64,000 bases of DNA from Streptococcus anginosus (GCF_001697145.1 NZ_CP012719.1:964501-1028500), one strand, 5' to 3'; shown: positions 18,459 to 27,460, counted from the stretch's first letter. The notes: a model not told the origin generated them from the sequence alone. A program made the numbers and translations.

Positions 18459-19376
18459 TTAATGATACAAAACAGGCTTTCTATCCTGCTTATCGGTAAA
18501 CGGAAGTCTTGGTTCGCGAATCCGTTTCACATAATCAACAATTTCTTTTCCTTCATGGTCAAATTCCACAACAGCAAAAAATTGATCGTGGTAAAAGAAA
18601 AATTTATAATGATTTTCAAATGCTTCCTTGAGCCATTTTTCTTTTGCAATAATGGAACGCATGGGGTAATCATCTACAGCAGCGACCCATACAGGCTTGC
18701 GATGCGCGTGAGTTAAGAGCAAGTCTGCCATATGAATCATGGTTTCATTTCCTTGTTTCAGCAAAATGATACTATGACCATTGCTATGACCACCAGTATG
18801 AACCATTTGAATTTCTGGTATGACATTCAAGTATTCCGTAAATGTCTCAACTTGATGTTGAATAGGTTCCCAATTTTCTCTGAGATAAGTCCCTTTAGTC
18901 CGATTATTTGGGTTCATCATCTCGTACCATTCAATATCATTTACAAAAATCTTAGCATTGGGAAAAGTTGAAACCAACTGATGATTTTCATTTAATTTTG
19001 TCAATCCACCAGAGTGATCGTGATGCATGTGAGTCATTAACACATAAGAAATATCTTCAGGAGTCAAACCTAAAAGTTCCAAGCTCTCTTCAATTCTGCT
19101 TTCAGATAAAATCCCTAAATTTCGTCTTTGTTTATCAGATAGTTTCGCAGTGTTAAAACTTGCATCAATTAAATAATTTTTATTTTTGTATTGAATCAAT
19201 ATTGGATCGGTTAATTCAACCATCATGTTTTCTTCAGTTGTTGGATAATAGCGTGACCAAACAACTTTTGGTACAGGACCAAATAAAGTGCCTGCATCTG
19301 TCATTTTATCAACTCCACGTAACCAAGTTAATTTCATGTCTCTAAATTGATACTCTTGTAGAGTGAGTTCTGTCAT
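18459..19376 (-). CDS. Metallo-beta-lactamase-fold hydrolase, YtnP-like lactonase
   Basis: 305-aa zinc hydrolase. The metal site is THMHHDHSGG near residue 115, with later ligands in HTGGHSNGHS and HMADLLLTHAH. The overall pattern resembles YtnP and AHL-lactonase-type enzymes; the true substrate is unknown. It begins 3 bp after the acyl-CoA dehydrogenase stop, with AGGAG 6 nt before the ATG, so the two are co-expressed. In this setting a lactone or thioester intermediate is as plausible as a signalling molecule. Confidence 0.75.
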   Translation of the reverse strand: MTELTLQEYQFRDMKLTWLRGVDKMTDAGTLFGPVPKVVWSRYYPTTEENMMVELTDPILIQYKNKNYLIDASFNTAKLSDKQRRNLGILSESRIEESLELLGLTPEDISYVLMTHMHHDHSGGLTKLNENHQLVSTFPNAKIFVNDIEWYEMMNPNNRTKGTYLRENWEPIQHQVETFTEYLNVIPEIQMVHTGGHSNGHSIILLKQGNETMIHMADLLLTHAHRKPVWVAAVDDYPMRSIIAKEKWLKEAFENHYKFFFYHDQFFAVVEFDHEGKEIVDYVKRIREPRLPFTDKQDRKPVLYH

Positions 19377-19379
19377 TTC

Positions 19380-20492
19380 TTACTCCTTTAGCCACCTTTC
19401 GGCAATTTCTCTTCTGATAGAATTTCCAGATCTTCCATAGTTTTCAATAGTTTCTGCATCCTTTAAATAACGTTTGATATTAACCTTGTCGAATTTTTGT
19501 AAAGGACCAATTAGTCGAAGGATTTCATCGGATATCTCAATGGCAACTTTCGTCGTGTACAGTTTTATTCGAGAAACAAATTTTGTATCTTCTTCAATTT
19601 GACTAGGATAAGATGCAAAATAAGCTTCTGCAGAGCATAATTTATTATATAAATCAGCAAATTTATTTTGATGAATTTCCACATCAATCAAACGCTTTCC
19701 AAATCCTCTCTTCACCTTTGCAAATTCAATACCTTTATTGAAAGCCCCCTCAGCAACACCTAATGCAATAGCACTTAAGCCAAGTTGCATATTTTTAATG
19801 ATGTTAGCAAATTGGACATCCCCGGCTAATTCGTCTCCCAATAAGGCGTTTTCCGGGAGCAAGACATTTTTCAGCGTGACTGAACTCAAAGGAAGACCTA
19901 TCAAGCCCGGTTTTTCAATCTGTTCACCAATTAGCACATCCGAATCTTTTGGATCAACAATAAAGAGTCCGTACTTCTCCACCTTACCTTGTTCTTTTAC
20001 TTTTGCCAAAACCAGTAGTATATCTGCAACGCTACTATTGGAAATCATCGCCTTTTTCCCTGAGAGACACCATCCCTGCTCAGTCTTTGTTGCATACGTT
20101 TCAAGATCTTCTAGCCCCTTTAGATGCTTATACTCGCAAAATCCTAATCCAGCCATGTACTGACCTTTTAGTAACTTTTCAAGATATAATTCCTTTTGCT
20201 CTGCTGTCCCAAAATTCAAAATAGAATAAATTCCATAGCAACCTTGTGTTAATAAAATAGCTGAAAGAGCAGCAAATTCATTAGCAATTTTTCGGATAAA
20301 TGTGATGAAATCAGAACTTAAAGTGTGATTCTCTTCAGATAAAATGGGCAAAAATATATCCATTTCGTTCGTCAACTCATCCCATATTTCCTTTGGAAAA
20401 TAAGTTGATTCATCATGTGATTTTACATAGTTTTTGATTGCTGTATTCGTATATGAATCAATCATAGCTGCTATAGTGCTAATTTTTGACAT
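19380..20492 (-). CDS. Acyl-CoA dehydrogenase-like protein lacking the usual catalytic Glu
   Basis: 370 aa, acyl-CoA dehydrogenase fold. It keeps RGFGKRLIDVEIHQNKFADLY (FAD and subunit contacts), and SGKKAMISNSSVADILLVLA matches the flavin-side strand. Two key places differ. The TEPxxGSD loop is CEYKHLKGLED, and the C-terminal YEGT containing the catalytic base is replaced by NYGRSGNS. No Glu occurs at the alternative position in the RGFG segment. It may be inactive, bind an unusual acyl group or work with an unusual base. It lies 15 bp after the LysR gene, same strand. Confidence 0.75.
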   Translation of the reverse strand: MSKISTIAAMIDSYTNTAIKNYVKSHDESTYFPKEIWDELTNEMDIFLPILSEENHTLSSDFITFIRKIANEFAALSAILLTQGCYGIYSILNFGTAEQKELYLEKLLKGQYMAGLGFCEYKHLKGLEDLETYATKTEQGWCLSGKKAMISNSSVADILLVLAKVKEQGKVEKYGLFIVDPKDSDVLIGEQIEKPGLIGLPLSSVTLKNVLLPENALLGDELAGDVQFANIIKNMQLGLSAIALGVAEGAFNKGIEFAKVKRGFGKRLIDVEIHQNKFADLYNKLCSAEAYFASYPSQIEEDTKFVSRIKLYTTKVAIEISDEILRLIGPLQKFDKVNIKRYLKDAETIENYGRSGNSIRREIAERWLKE

Positions 20493-20507
20493 CGATTTGC
20501 TCCTTTG

Positions 20508-21422
20508 TTAGGTATCAAGGCTCGAAATAGGCTGATAGTAACCTTTCAAAAGTTCTTCATAAACGTATGCTTCAACTTCATTATAATTTGCTTTATACGA
20601 CCTACAGAACCAGATATTAAATGGAATCGGATCTTTAAAACGAACAGCTTTAAACTTATTTTTATCCACAAAATATTCTACTGGACGAGGTAAAATAGCA
20701 ATCATATCATTCTTATACGTAGACTCTGTTAAAAAATCCCATGCTGATGATAAATATGTAAAATTTGTCTCTATCTTTTTATTTTTTAATTTTTCAGCTA
20801 CTAATTCATAAGTAGTAAATGATTTATTAAATGTTGCTAAATCATAAGCAGCGATGTCTTTCCATTCAAGAAATTCTTTATCTGCTAAAGGATGATTTTT
20901 ATCCATATAAGCTGCATATTCATCGGCTTGTATAATATATTGCTCGTACTTTTTAGCATCTAAATTAGTCGGCTCAATCAATAAAACAAAATTTAAATCA
21001 CCTTCAAGAAATTTTTGGCGTAAATCCTTACTGCCTCCCTCTACGACTTGAATATTAATGTGCGGATTATCCTTGAAAAATTTAGGAAGAGCACTAGCAA
21101 AATAAACACGCAAAATCAGAGAAGGAATGCCTAAATTAATAGTTCCTTTTTGTTTTTGCGCTTCCATATGAATCATGGATTGCATTTCTTCATGACGATT
21201 GACAATTTCCGTAGCAAAACGATAAATTTTCCCACCAGCTTCTGTCAGACTTTCTAATCTTCCATTTCTACGATTAAAAAGCTGCAGTCCTTCAGTCGCT
21301 TCAAAATTTGTGACAAATTGACTCAAAGCAGATTGACTAATATGAATTTTTTTAGCAGCAATCGAAAGATTACATCCGCATTCGACGATATTGATAAAGT
21401 AAGTCATTTGAATAATATCCAT
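20508..21422 (-). CDS. LysR-family transcriptional regulator
   Basis: About 304 aa. The N-terminal winged helix-turn-helix is LSIAAKKIHISQSALSQFVTNFE. The C-terminal type 2 periplasmic-binding-protein-like domain (from about residue 90) senses an effector, perhaps an acyl-CoA or fatty acid given the neighbours. Start at 21422, since AGGAG is 9 nt upstream of this ATG and only 3 nt from the ATG at 21428. It sits inside the beta-oxidation-type cluster rather than divergent from it, so its targets are likely the promoters at about 23830 and 27480. Confidence 0.88.
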   Translation of the reverse strand: MDIIQMTYFINIVECGCNLSIAAKKIHISQSALSQFVTNFEATEGLQLFNRRNGRLESLTEAGGKIYRFATEIVNRHEEMQSMIHMEAQKQKGTINLGIPSLILRVYFASALPKFFKDNPHINIQVVEGGSKDLRQKFLEGDLNFVLLIEPTNLDAKKYEQYIIQADEYAAYMDKNHPLADKEFLEWKDIAAYDLATFNKSFTTYELVAEKLKNKKIETNFTYLSSAWDFLTESTYKNDMIAILPRPVEYFVDKNKFKAVRFKDPIPFNIWFCRSYKANYNEVEAYVYEELLKGYYQPISSLDT

Positions 21423-21476
21423 GTTCATCGTCTCCTATCTTTCAATATTTGTAATATAATTTGTCAGGAATAAAAT

Positions 21477-21512
21477 AGCAACTGATCTTTTTAATATAGA
21501 TGATCAGTTGCT
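21477..21512 (-). terminator. Hairpin terminator after the CoA-transferase genes
   Basis: Perfect 11-bp arms (AGCAACTGATC / GATCAGTTGCT) with a 14-nt loop, followed on the minus strand by a weak T-rich tail. It separates ctfB from lysR; read-through is possible. Confidence 0.65.
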
Positions 21513-21610
21513 AATAGGTTGATTAAAAACTTATCATCAATAAAGTTCGTTATAAGCATATAGTAACACACTTTATGGCAAACAGTAGCTATATTTGCTT
21601 GATAATTTAA

Positions 21611-22264
21611 CTAGATAGACATTGTTTTTAAGTCATCTGATACGATTACTTCGCCCTCTGTCTTTTCAAGAACTTCTTCCAAAGAGACACCGGGAGCTAA
21701 TTCTTTCAAAAGGAATTTCCCATCTTGAAAACCAAATACTGCTAATTCTGTAATGACCAAATCCAAAACTTCTTTAGCTGATAAGGGCAGTGTGCATTCT
21801 TTCAGCAGTTTTGATTTGCCGTCAACGGTAGTATGTTGAATGGCCGCGATAACCCTTTTGGCACCAACTAGAAGATCCATAGCTCCCCCCATTCCTGGAG
21901 CAAACTTGTCTGGGATAATCCAATTTGCAATACTGCCATCTTGGCTGACTTCTAACGCTCCTAAAACTGTAGCGTCAACGTGGCCTCCACGAATAATGGC
22001 AAACGACGTTTGAAGGTCAAATAAAGATGCTCCCGGTAAAAGAGTAATGGGGGCTCCACCAGAGTTGGCCAGATTCGCATTGTAGTTTTCTTTTGTTGGT
22101 GTCTCACCAAAACGAAGAGCACCATTTTCTGCTTGAAGGATAACATTCACGCCTTCAGGAATGTAATCAGCAGAAGCGTTCGGAATCCCAAAACCAAGGT
22201 TGATGACATCTCCATCTTTAAATTCAAGAGCTACACGTCTTGCAATAATTTCTTTTGATTTCAT
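21611..22264 (-). CDS. CoA-transferase subunit B (AtoA-like)
   Basis: 217-aa beta subunit of a type I CoA-transferase that moves CoA between short-chain acids such as acetate, butyrate or acetoacetate. The catalytic glutamate is Glu46 in LQAENGALRFG, which forms the glutamyl-CoA thioester. GFGIPN and GGHVDATVLGALEVS are family signatures. It begins 1 bp after the alpha-subunit stop, so the two are translated together. Substrate specificity cannot be read from the sequence. Confidence 0.92.
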   Translation of the reverse strand: MKSKEIIARRVALEFKDGDVINLGFGIPNASADYIPEGVNVILQAENGALRFGETPTKENYNANLANSGGAPITLLPGASLFDLQTSFAIIRGGHVDATVLGALEVSQDGSIANWIIPDKFAPGMGGAMDLLVGAKRVIAAIQHTTVDGKSKLLKECTLPLSAKEVLDLVITELAVFGFQDGKFLLKELAPGVSLEEVLEKTEGEVIVSDDLKTMSI

Positions 22265-22265
22265 A

Positions 22266-22988
22266 TTAATTTACCCCTGCCAATTTTTTAGTCTCTATCC
22301 AGAGGTCGCCCATCATTTTATGATGTTCTTTAGAAGTCAAGCTTTTAACAACATAGTCTACAAGAATTCCGGGAATATATACATCGTTAGGATCAATTTC
22401 CCCAACTTCAACAATTTCATTAGCTTCAACAATCACTGTATCTGCTGCAAGAGCCAGCTGCAATGAAATATTTTTAGTTGTCCCATCAATGTATAAATTG
22501 CCATATTTATCTGACTTGGTAGCCTTAATCAAAGCAACATCAATTTTCAAAGGGTCATAAACAAGATATTCTCTGCCGTTGCGAGCTACTTTTTCATAAT
22601 CTTTTTCCAAAATAGTCCCAACGCCAGTCGGAGTCAAAACAGCTCCCAAACCAGCACCCGCAGCATGAAGTCGTTCAACCACGGTTCCCATTGGTGTGAA
22701 TTCAACTTCCATATCGCCACTAAAATATTCATGTTGTACGGCAGCGGAAGTTCCCACATGAGCTGCGATATATTTTTTAACTTGGTGATTTTCACACAAG
22801 CGACCAACGCCAATCTCTTTACCCGGTTGTGAGGTAACAACAGATACTATTGTTAAGTTCTGTTGATTTTGTCGAACCAATTCTTCAATGAGTTCAAACG
22901 GCTCACCCACTCCAAGAAAACCTGAGATACCTACAATATCTTCAGATTTAATGTTAGAAATTGCTTCTGATAATGTTACAATTTGCAT
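22266..22988 (-). CDS. CoA-transferase subunit A (AtoD-like)
   Basis: 240-aa alpha subunit partnering the downstream beta subunit. The glycine-rich CoA-binding segment ISGFLGVGEPFELIEELV and the GTIGTxxE-like GVGTILEKDYEKV region mark the family. It follows the crotonase gene by 18 bp with a GGAG Shine-Dalgarno. In beta-oxidation it could activate free short-chain acids to CoA esters; in the other direction it would release them. Confidence 0.92.
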   Translation of the reverse strand: MQIVTLSEAISNIKSEDIVGISGFLGVGEPFELIEELVRQNQQNLTIVSVVTSQPGKEIGVGRLCENHQVKKYIAAHVGTSAAVQHEYFSGDMEVEFTPMGTVVERLHAAGAGLGAVLTPTGVGTILEKDYEKVARNGREYLVYDPLKIDVALIKATKSDKYGNLYIDGTTKNISLQLALAADTVIVEANEIVEVGEIDPNDVYIPGILVDYVVKSLTSKEHHKMMGDLWIETKKLAGVN

Positions 22989-23006
22989 ACCAATATCTCC
23001 ACTTAT

Positions 23007-23786
23007 TTACTTACGATTGAAAACAGGCTTGCGCTTTTCTACAAAAGCACGCATCCCTTCTACTTTGTCCTCTGTAGAGAATAATAATGCTTCTGCTTCA
23101 GTTTCGAGCCTGATAGCATTTTTAAGTGGAAGTTCAGAACCAACCTGAATAACATGTTTAGCTTTCTCTACTGCTAACGGTGCATTTTTCATAATTGCAG
23201 CAGCCATTTCTTCAGCTGAAGTTAACAGTTCTTCAGCTGAAACCAACTTGTTAAGAATTCCCAGTTCGTAGGCTTCTTGACCTTTCACTGTACGAGCAGT
23301 GAAAATCAATTCTTTCGTACGGCTTGTTCCAATCAAACGAGACATACGTTGAGTACCAGCGAATCCCGGAATAATGCCCAAGCCAACTTCTGGAAAGCCA
23401 ACAACTGTCTTTTCAAATCCAATACGGATATCTGTCGAAAGTGCTAATTCCATTCCTCCGCCAAGTGCATACCCATTGAGCACTGCAATTGTTGGTTGAC
23501 GTAAGTCAGAAAGTCGAGTAAAAGTATTGTTTGCAAATGTCATATATTCAAAAGCTTGAATTGGCGACATCACGTCCATTTCTTTAATATCAGCTCCAGC
23601 TACAAATGCCTTTTCTCCTGCCCCTGTTACAATCACAACACGGATTTCTTCACTTTGTTCAACTTGATCAAGAACATCATTCAGATCAGTTAATACTTGA
23701 GAACTCAAAGCATTTAATGCTTCAGGACGATTGATCGTAATGTAGCCGATGCTGTTTTTTACTTCTAGTAAAACAGTTTTACTCAT
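23007..23786 (-). CDS. Enoyl-CoA hydratase (crotonase family)
   Basis: 259 aa. The crotonase signature GYALGGGMELALSTDIRI includes catalytic Glu113, and Glu133 lies in FPEVGLGIIPGFAGTQR; both match the two catalytic glutamates of true hydratases. The oxyanion-hole segment AFVAGADIKEM is present. It adds water to trans-2-enoyl-CoA, giving 3-hydroxyacyl-CoA for the dehydrogenase encoded upstream. It starts a new sub-operon with the CoA-transferase after a terminator and a regulatory-looking gap. Confidence 0.93.
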   Translation of the reverse strand: MSKTVLLEVKNSIGYITINRPEALNALSSQVLTDLNDVLDQVEQSEEIRVVIVTGAGEKAFVAGADIKEMDVMSPIQAFEYMTFANNTFTRLSDLRQPTIAVLNGYALGGGMELALSTDIRIGFEKTVVGFPEVGLGIIPGFAGTQRMSRLIGTSRTKELIFTARTVKGQEAYELGILNKLVSAEELLTSAEEMAAAIMKNAPLAVEKAKHVIQVGSELPLKNAIRLETEAEALLFSTEDKVEGMRAFVEKRKPVFNRK

Positions 23787-23852
23787 TTTAATGCTCCTAC
23801 TTATAAAATTTGAATTATTAAGTATAATGTCAACAAATACTTGAACCCAAAA

Positions 23853-23866
23853 TGTAAGAGCTTACA
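23853..23866. promoter_or_regulatory. 14-bp palindromic operator candidate
   Basis: TGTAAGAGCTTACA is a perfect palindrome about 67 bp upstream of the crotonase start. It resembles a cre site with one central mismatch and shares TGTAAG with the cre-like site at 27492-27505. Confidence 0.5.
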
Positions 23867-23912
23867 ATGCTATGATATCTCATTTTTCTACTCTCGTCTA
23901 CTTAATCTTAAT

Positions 23913-23947
23913 TTATAACTCTATAAGTTTAACTTATAGAGTTATAA
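23913..23947. repeat. Perfect 17-bp inverted repeat
   Basis: TTATAACTCTATAAGTT and its exact complement are separated by one base. It lies between the thiolase terminator and the crotonase promoter. There is no T run, so it is unlikely to be a terminator; an operator is possible. Confidence 0.6.
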
Positions 23948-23981
23948 AAAATACTAAGACTTTTTGATTTTCAAAATAAAA

Positions 23982-24035
23982 AAACAAATTCTACTAAGAA
24001 TCATTTAAGATAAACGTCTTAGATAGAATTTGTTT
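23982..24035 (-). terminator. Terminator of the thiolase gene
   Basis: Arms AAACAAATTCTA and TAGAATTTGTTT flank a region that can pair further (TAAGA/TCTTA); on the minus strand a long T-rich run follows. Confidence 0.8.
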
Positions 24036-24085
24036 GACAGAGTAAAAAAATCAAATGGTAAATTAAATTTAGTAGGTAATTATTT

Positions 24086-25264
24086 TTAACGTTCTACAAT
24101 GACTGCTGTGCCCATTCCTCCTCCGATACAAAGAGTTGCAAGACCACGTTTAGCATCGCGTTTTTCCATTTCATGCAACAAAGTAACCAGAATACGGCAG
24201 CCTGATGCTCCAATTGGATGACCAAGTGCAATGGCTCCGCCATTGACGTTTACTTTTTCTGGGTCAAAATTCAACTCTTTTCCAACAGCACACGCTTGAG
24301 CTGCAAAGGCTTCATTGGATTCAATCAAATCAAGGTCTTCAACTGTAAAACCACCTTTTTCAAGTGCTTTACGAGAGGCATAAATTGGCCCACAACCCAT
24401 GATTTTTGGATCTAAGCCCGCACTAGCATATGATTTAATAGTTGCTAAAACGGGGATGCCTAATTCTTTTGCTTTTTCTGAACTCATGACAACAACTGCT
24501 GCTGCTCCGTCATTGATACCAGAAGCATTACCAGCTGTGACAGTTCCACCTTCTTTAAAGACAGGACGCAATTTAGCCAAACCTTCTAACGAGGCATCTT
24601 TTCTTGGAAATTCATCCGTATCAAAAATAATTGGCTCACCTTTTCTTTGTGGAATAACCACTGGAACAATTTCTTCTTTGAAACGTCCAGCTTCAATAGC
24701 TGCCACAGCACGTTGTTGAGATTGCACAGCAAAAGCATCTTGAACTTCACGAGAAATATCATACTGTGCAGCAACATTTTCAGCTGTGATTCCCATGTGG
24801 AAATCATTAAAGGCGTCAGTCAGACCGTCGCGCAACATAGTATCAACAACTTTAGAGTCTCCCATACGAGAGCCCCAACGTTGATTTTGCAGCACATATG
24901 GTGCTTGGCTCATATTTTCAGCACCACCCGCTACGATGATATCAGCATCTCCACAAAGGATAGCTTGTGCAGCCAACTGAACAGTTTTAAGCCCTGAACC
25001 ACATACTTTATTGACTGTGAATGCTGGAGAAGTTACAGGGATACCTGCATTGACACTCATTTGACGTGCCACGTTTTGACCAAGTCCTGCCCCTAAAACA
25101 TTTCCCATAATCACTTCATCAACTTGTTCAGCCTTCAAATTTGCTCGTTCCAGCGCGCTTTTGATAACCAAACTTCCCAAATCAACAGCTGAAATATTTT
25201 TCAAACTTCCACCAAAAGAACCTAATGGTGTACGAACTGCTGATACAATAACTGCTTCTTTCAT
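24086..25264 (-). CDS. Acetyl-CoA C-acetyltransferase (thiolase)
   Basis: 392-aa thiolase. The nucleophile is Cys88 ([12 protein letters not shown]); the C-terminal His and Cys are in [15 protein letters not shown] and LCIGGGMG. It either condenses two acetyl-CoA or cleaves 3-ketoacyl-CoA; the length and sequence fit the acetoacetyl-CoA type. It lies 15 bp after the 3-hydroxyacyl-CoA dehydrogenase gene and ends the first sub-operon. Streptococci may also use a thiolase for mevalonate synthesis, but the context here points to fatty-acid-type metabolism. Confidence 0.93.
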   Translation of the reverse strand: MKEAVIVSAVRTPLGSFGGSLKNISAVDLGSLVIKSALERANLKAEQVDEVIMGNVLGAGLGQNVARQMSVNAGIPVTSPAFTVNKVCGSGLKTVQLAAQAILCGDADIIVAGGAENMSQAPYVLQNQRWGSRMGDSKVVDTMLRDGLTDAFNDFHMGITAENVAAQYDISREVQDAFAVQSQQRAVAAIEAGRFKEEIVPVVIPQRKGEPIIFDTDEFPRKDASLEGLAKLRPVFKEGGTVTAGNASGINDGAAAVVVMSSEKAKELGIPVLATIKSYASAGLDPKIMGCGPIYASRKALEKGGFTVEDLDLIESNEAFAAQACAVGKELNFDPEKVNVNGGAIALGHPIGASGCRILVTLLHEMEKRDAKRGLATLCIGGGMGTAVIVER

Positions 25265-25279
25265 TTCTTGCTCCTTACC

Positions 25280-26128
25280 TTAGTATTTAAAGAAACCTTC
25301 CTTGGTCTTACGACCAAGTTTATTAGCTTCAACCATTTTTTTCAACAATGGAGCAGGACGATATTTCGGATCACCAAATCCATTATTCAACACTCCCATA
25401 ATAGCCAAGCAAACATCCAAACCAATTAAATCTGCTAAAGCCAAAGGACCAATCGGATGATTAGCTCCTAGCTTCATCGCTTCATCAATTTCTTCAGCTG
25501 ATGCTACTCCTTCTCCAAGAATGAAAATCGCTTCATTAATCATCGGAATCAACACTCGATTTACAACAAAACCATAAGAATCTCTAACATCAACTGCTGT
25601 TTTACCGATTTTTTCAGTCAATTCACGAACAGTTTTGACTACTTCTTCTGATGTTTGAAGTGCTTTGATCACTTCGACCAATTTCATGACAGGAGCAGGA
25701 TTAAAGAAATGCATACCAATAACTCGTTCTTGATGCACTGTTGCTGCTGCAATGTCAGTAATTGACAAAGATGATGTATTGGACGCTAAAATTGTTTCTG
25801 GTGTTGTTAATTCATCTAATTGTTTAAAAATACTCAACTTAATGTCTCGGTTTTCAGTAGCTGCTTCAATAACTAACTGAACATTTTTTGCATCTTCGTA
25901 TGAGGTTGAGGGAATCAACTTACTCAAAATACTATTTTTATCAGCTTCTGACAGACGCCCTTTCTCTACAGAACGTGTTAATTGCTTGGTGATATTTCCA
26001 ATCCCTCTTTCAACAAATTCGTCTTTAATATCATTCAAATACACCGTAAAGCCTGATTGGGCAAAGACTTGTGCAATACCGCTTCCCATCTGACCTGATC
26101 CAATGATCATCACTTTTGAAATATTCAA
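25280..26128 (-). CDS. 3-hydroxybutyryl/3-hydroxyacyl-CoA dehydrogenase
   Basis: 282 aa, NAD(P)-dependent. The N-terminal Rossmann motif is VMIIGSGQMGSGIAQVFA. The catalytic His-Glu pair is in MHFFNPAPVMKLVEV, followed by SYGFVVNRVLIPMINEA and the C-terminal all-helical domain. Start is TTG at 26128 with AGGAGAG upstream; the next ATG has no good ribosome site. It oxidises 3-hydroxyacyl-CoA to 3-ketoacyl-CoA for the thiolase. Confidence 0.93.
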   Translation of the reverse strand: MNISKVMIIGSGQMGSGIAQVFAQSGFTVYLNDIKDEFVERGIGNITKQLTRSVEKGRLSEADKNSILSKLIPSTSYEDAKNVQLVIEAATENRDIKLSIFKQLDELTTPETILASNTSSLSITDIAAATVHQERVIGMHFFNPAPVMKLVEVIKALQTSEEVVKTVRELTEKIGKTAVDVRDSYGFVVNRVLIPMINEAIFILGEGVASAEEIDEAMKLGANHPIGPLALADLIGLDVCLAIMGVLNNGFGDPKYRPAPLLKKMVEANKLGRKTKEGFFKY

Positions 26129-26177
26129 TTTTCTCTCCTATCTAATATTAACATTATAAAGTTTAAAATGAAAGAAT

Positions 26178-26215
26178 AGGAACGATTGAATGATGAATAC
26201 TCTTCAACCGTTCCT
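26178..26215 (-). terminator. Hairpin between acyl-CoA dehydrogenase and hydroxyacyl-CoA dehydrogenase
   Basis: Arms AGGAACGATTGAA and TTCAACCGTTCCT (one mismatch) with a 12-nt loop; the minus-strand tail is only moderately T-rich. It may attenuate rather than stop the transcript. Confidence 0.55.
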
Positions 26216-26224
26216 GCTTTGTCA

Positions 26225-27433
26225 TTATACAAATGCACCTAAGCCAGTAATTTCACGACCAACAATCAAAGCGTTGACTTCATGAGAACCTTCATAAGTG
26301 TAAACAGCCTCAGCGTCTGCAAAGAAACGTGCAACATCGGTTTCAAGAGTAATTCCATCCCCTCCGCCTACTTCACGAGCAAGGGCAACAGTTTCGCGCA
26401 TAACGAGTGAATTATGCATTTTAGCAAGGGCAGAATTTAACATTAATTCATTGCCAGCTTCTTGCATTTCAGCAAGACGAACTGAGTAAGCAATAGCTGC
26501 CACAGCGTTCGCTTGCATTCTAGCCAATTTTTCTTGAATGATTTGGAATTTAGCAACTGGACGTTTAAATTGTTGACGGTTTGTAGTATATTTCAATGCT
26601 GCAACAAACGAACCGCAAGTTATACCCATGGCAATATGAGCAACATCTGCGCGAGTAAATGTAAGAATACGAGCTACATCTTCAAAACCATTGATGTTTA
26701 CCAAACGGTCTGAGTCTGGAACTTCAACATTTGTCATTGTGATATGACCATTTCGAACACAACGAAGTGCAATTTTATGTTGAATAACTTCTACATCGTA
26801 ACCAGGAGCTCCTTTGCGAACGATAAAGCATTTAATTTTGCCATCTGCAACGTCACGAGCAAATACTGGAATAACATCAGCTGTATCTGAACCACCAATC
26901 CAACGTTTTTCACCGTTAATAATCCACTTGTCTCCTACACGTTCAGCAGTTGTTGCAAGTCCACCTGCAATGTCTGAACCAGAAAGTGGTTCTGTCAAAG
27001 CAAAACATCCTTGCCAATCAAATGCTGCTAATTTAGGAAGAAATTCCTTTTGTTGGCGTTCATCACCACCGAGTAAAATTGTGTTATAGCAAAGTCCACC
27101 ATGCACAGTATAGAATGTAGCCATTGATGTATCAAAGCGAGCCAATTCCAAGTAAAGGAATGCGATATAAAGTTCTGATGGTTTGTAGCTGCCTTCACGT
27201 CCCTCAAACAATTTAGGATTGTTCATAATTTGAGCGCCTTTGGCAACTGCGTAAAATTGTTCAAATGGAAAATCAGGTTTTTCCCAATGTTCATTGATCA
27301 CAGGGCGAAGATGCTTTTCAATCAAACGACGAGTTTCTTGCAAGACTTCTGCTTCTCCTAATGTCAAACCATCTGCATAATGGAAAAGATCTTCAGGATA
27401 TAATTCACGTAAAATTTCTTCTTTGGTTGCCAT
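26225..27433 (-). CDS. Acyl-CoA dehydrogenase (glutaryl-CoA dehydrogenase-like branch)
   Basis: 402 aa with intact active-site features: TEPLSGSDIAGGL flavin loop, GEKRWIGGSDTADVIPVFA, and the catalytic Glu in AVYTYEGSHEVNAL near the C-terminus. The overall pattern is closest to glutaryl-CoA and related dehydrogenases. It would oxidise an acyl-CoA to enoyl-CoA, but no electron-transfer flavoprotein genes occur in the window, so the electron acceptor is unknown. It is the first gene of the cluster, behind two cre-like sites, with AAAGGAG before the ATG. Confidence 0.92.
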   Translation of the reverse strand: MATKEEILRELYPEDLFHYADGLTLGEAEVLQETRRLIEKHLRPVINEHWEKPDFPFEQFYAVAKGAQIMNNPKLFEGREGSYKPSELYIAFLYLELARFDTSMATFYTVHGGLCYNTILLGGDERQQKEFLPKLAAFDWQGCFALTEPLSGSDIAGGLATTAERVGDKWIINGEKRWIGGSDTADVIPVFARDVADGKIKCFIVRKGAPGYDVEVIQHKIALRCVRNGHITMTNVEVPDSDRLVNINGFEDVARILTFTRADVAHIAMGITCGSFVAALKYTTNRQQFKRPVAKFQIIQEKLARMQANAVAAIAYSVRLAEMQEAGNELMLNSALAKMHNSLVMRETVALAREVGGGDGITLETDVARFFADAEAVYTYEGSHEVNALIVGREITGLGAFV

Positions 27434-27460
27434 AGTATGGACTCCTTTATAATAATGTTA

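Larger units (their letters stand above)
23787..24085. promoter_or_regulatory. Regulatory gap upstream of the crotonase/CoA-transferase genes
   Basis: This 299-bp gap has no gene. Reading on the minus strand it holds the thiolase terminator (24035-23982), a perfect 17-bp inverted repeat (23947-23913), the palindrome TGTAAGAGCTTACA (23866-23853) and possible promoter elements (TTGACA at about 23837-23832; alternative TATACT just after it). The palindrome differs from a cre consensus only at a central base. These are candidate LysR or CcpA targets. Confidence 0.55.

Noticed and set aside
18459..27433. Butyrate synthesis operon
   Set aside because: No EtfAB or butyrate kinase genes are present, and the intact acyl-CoA dehydrogenase looks like the glutaryl-CoA branch; direction left open.
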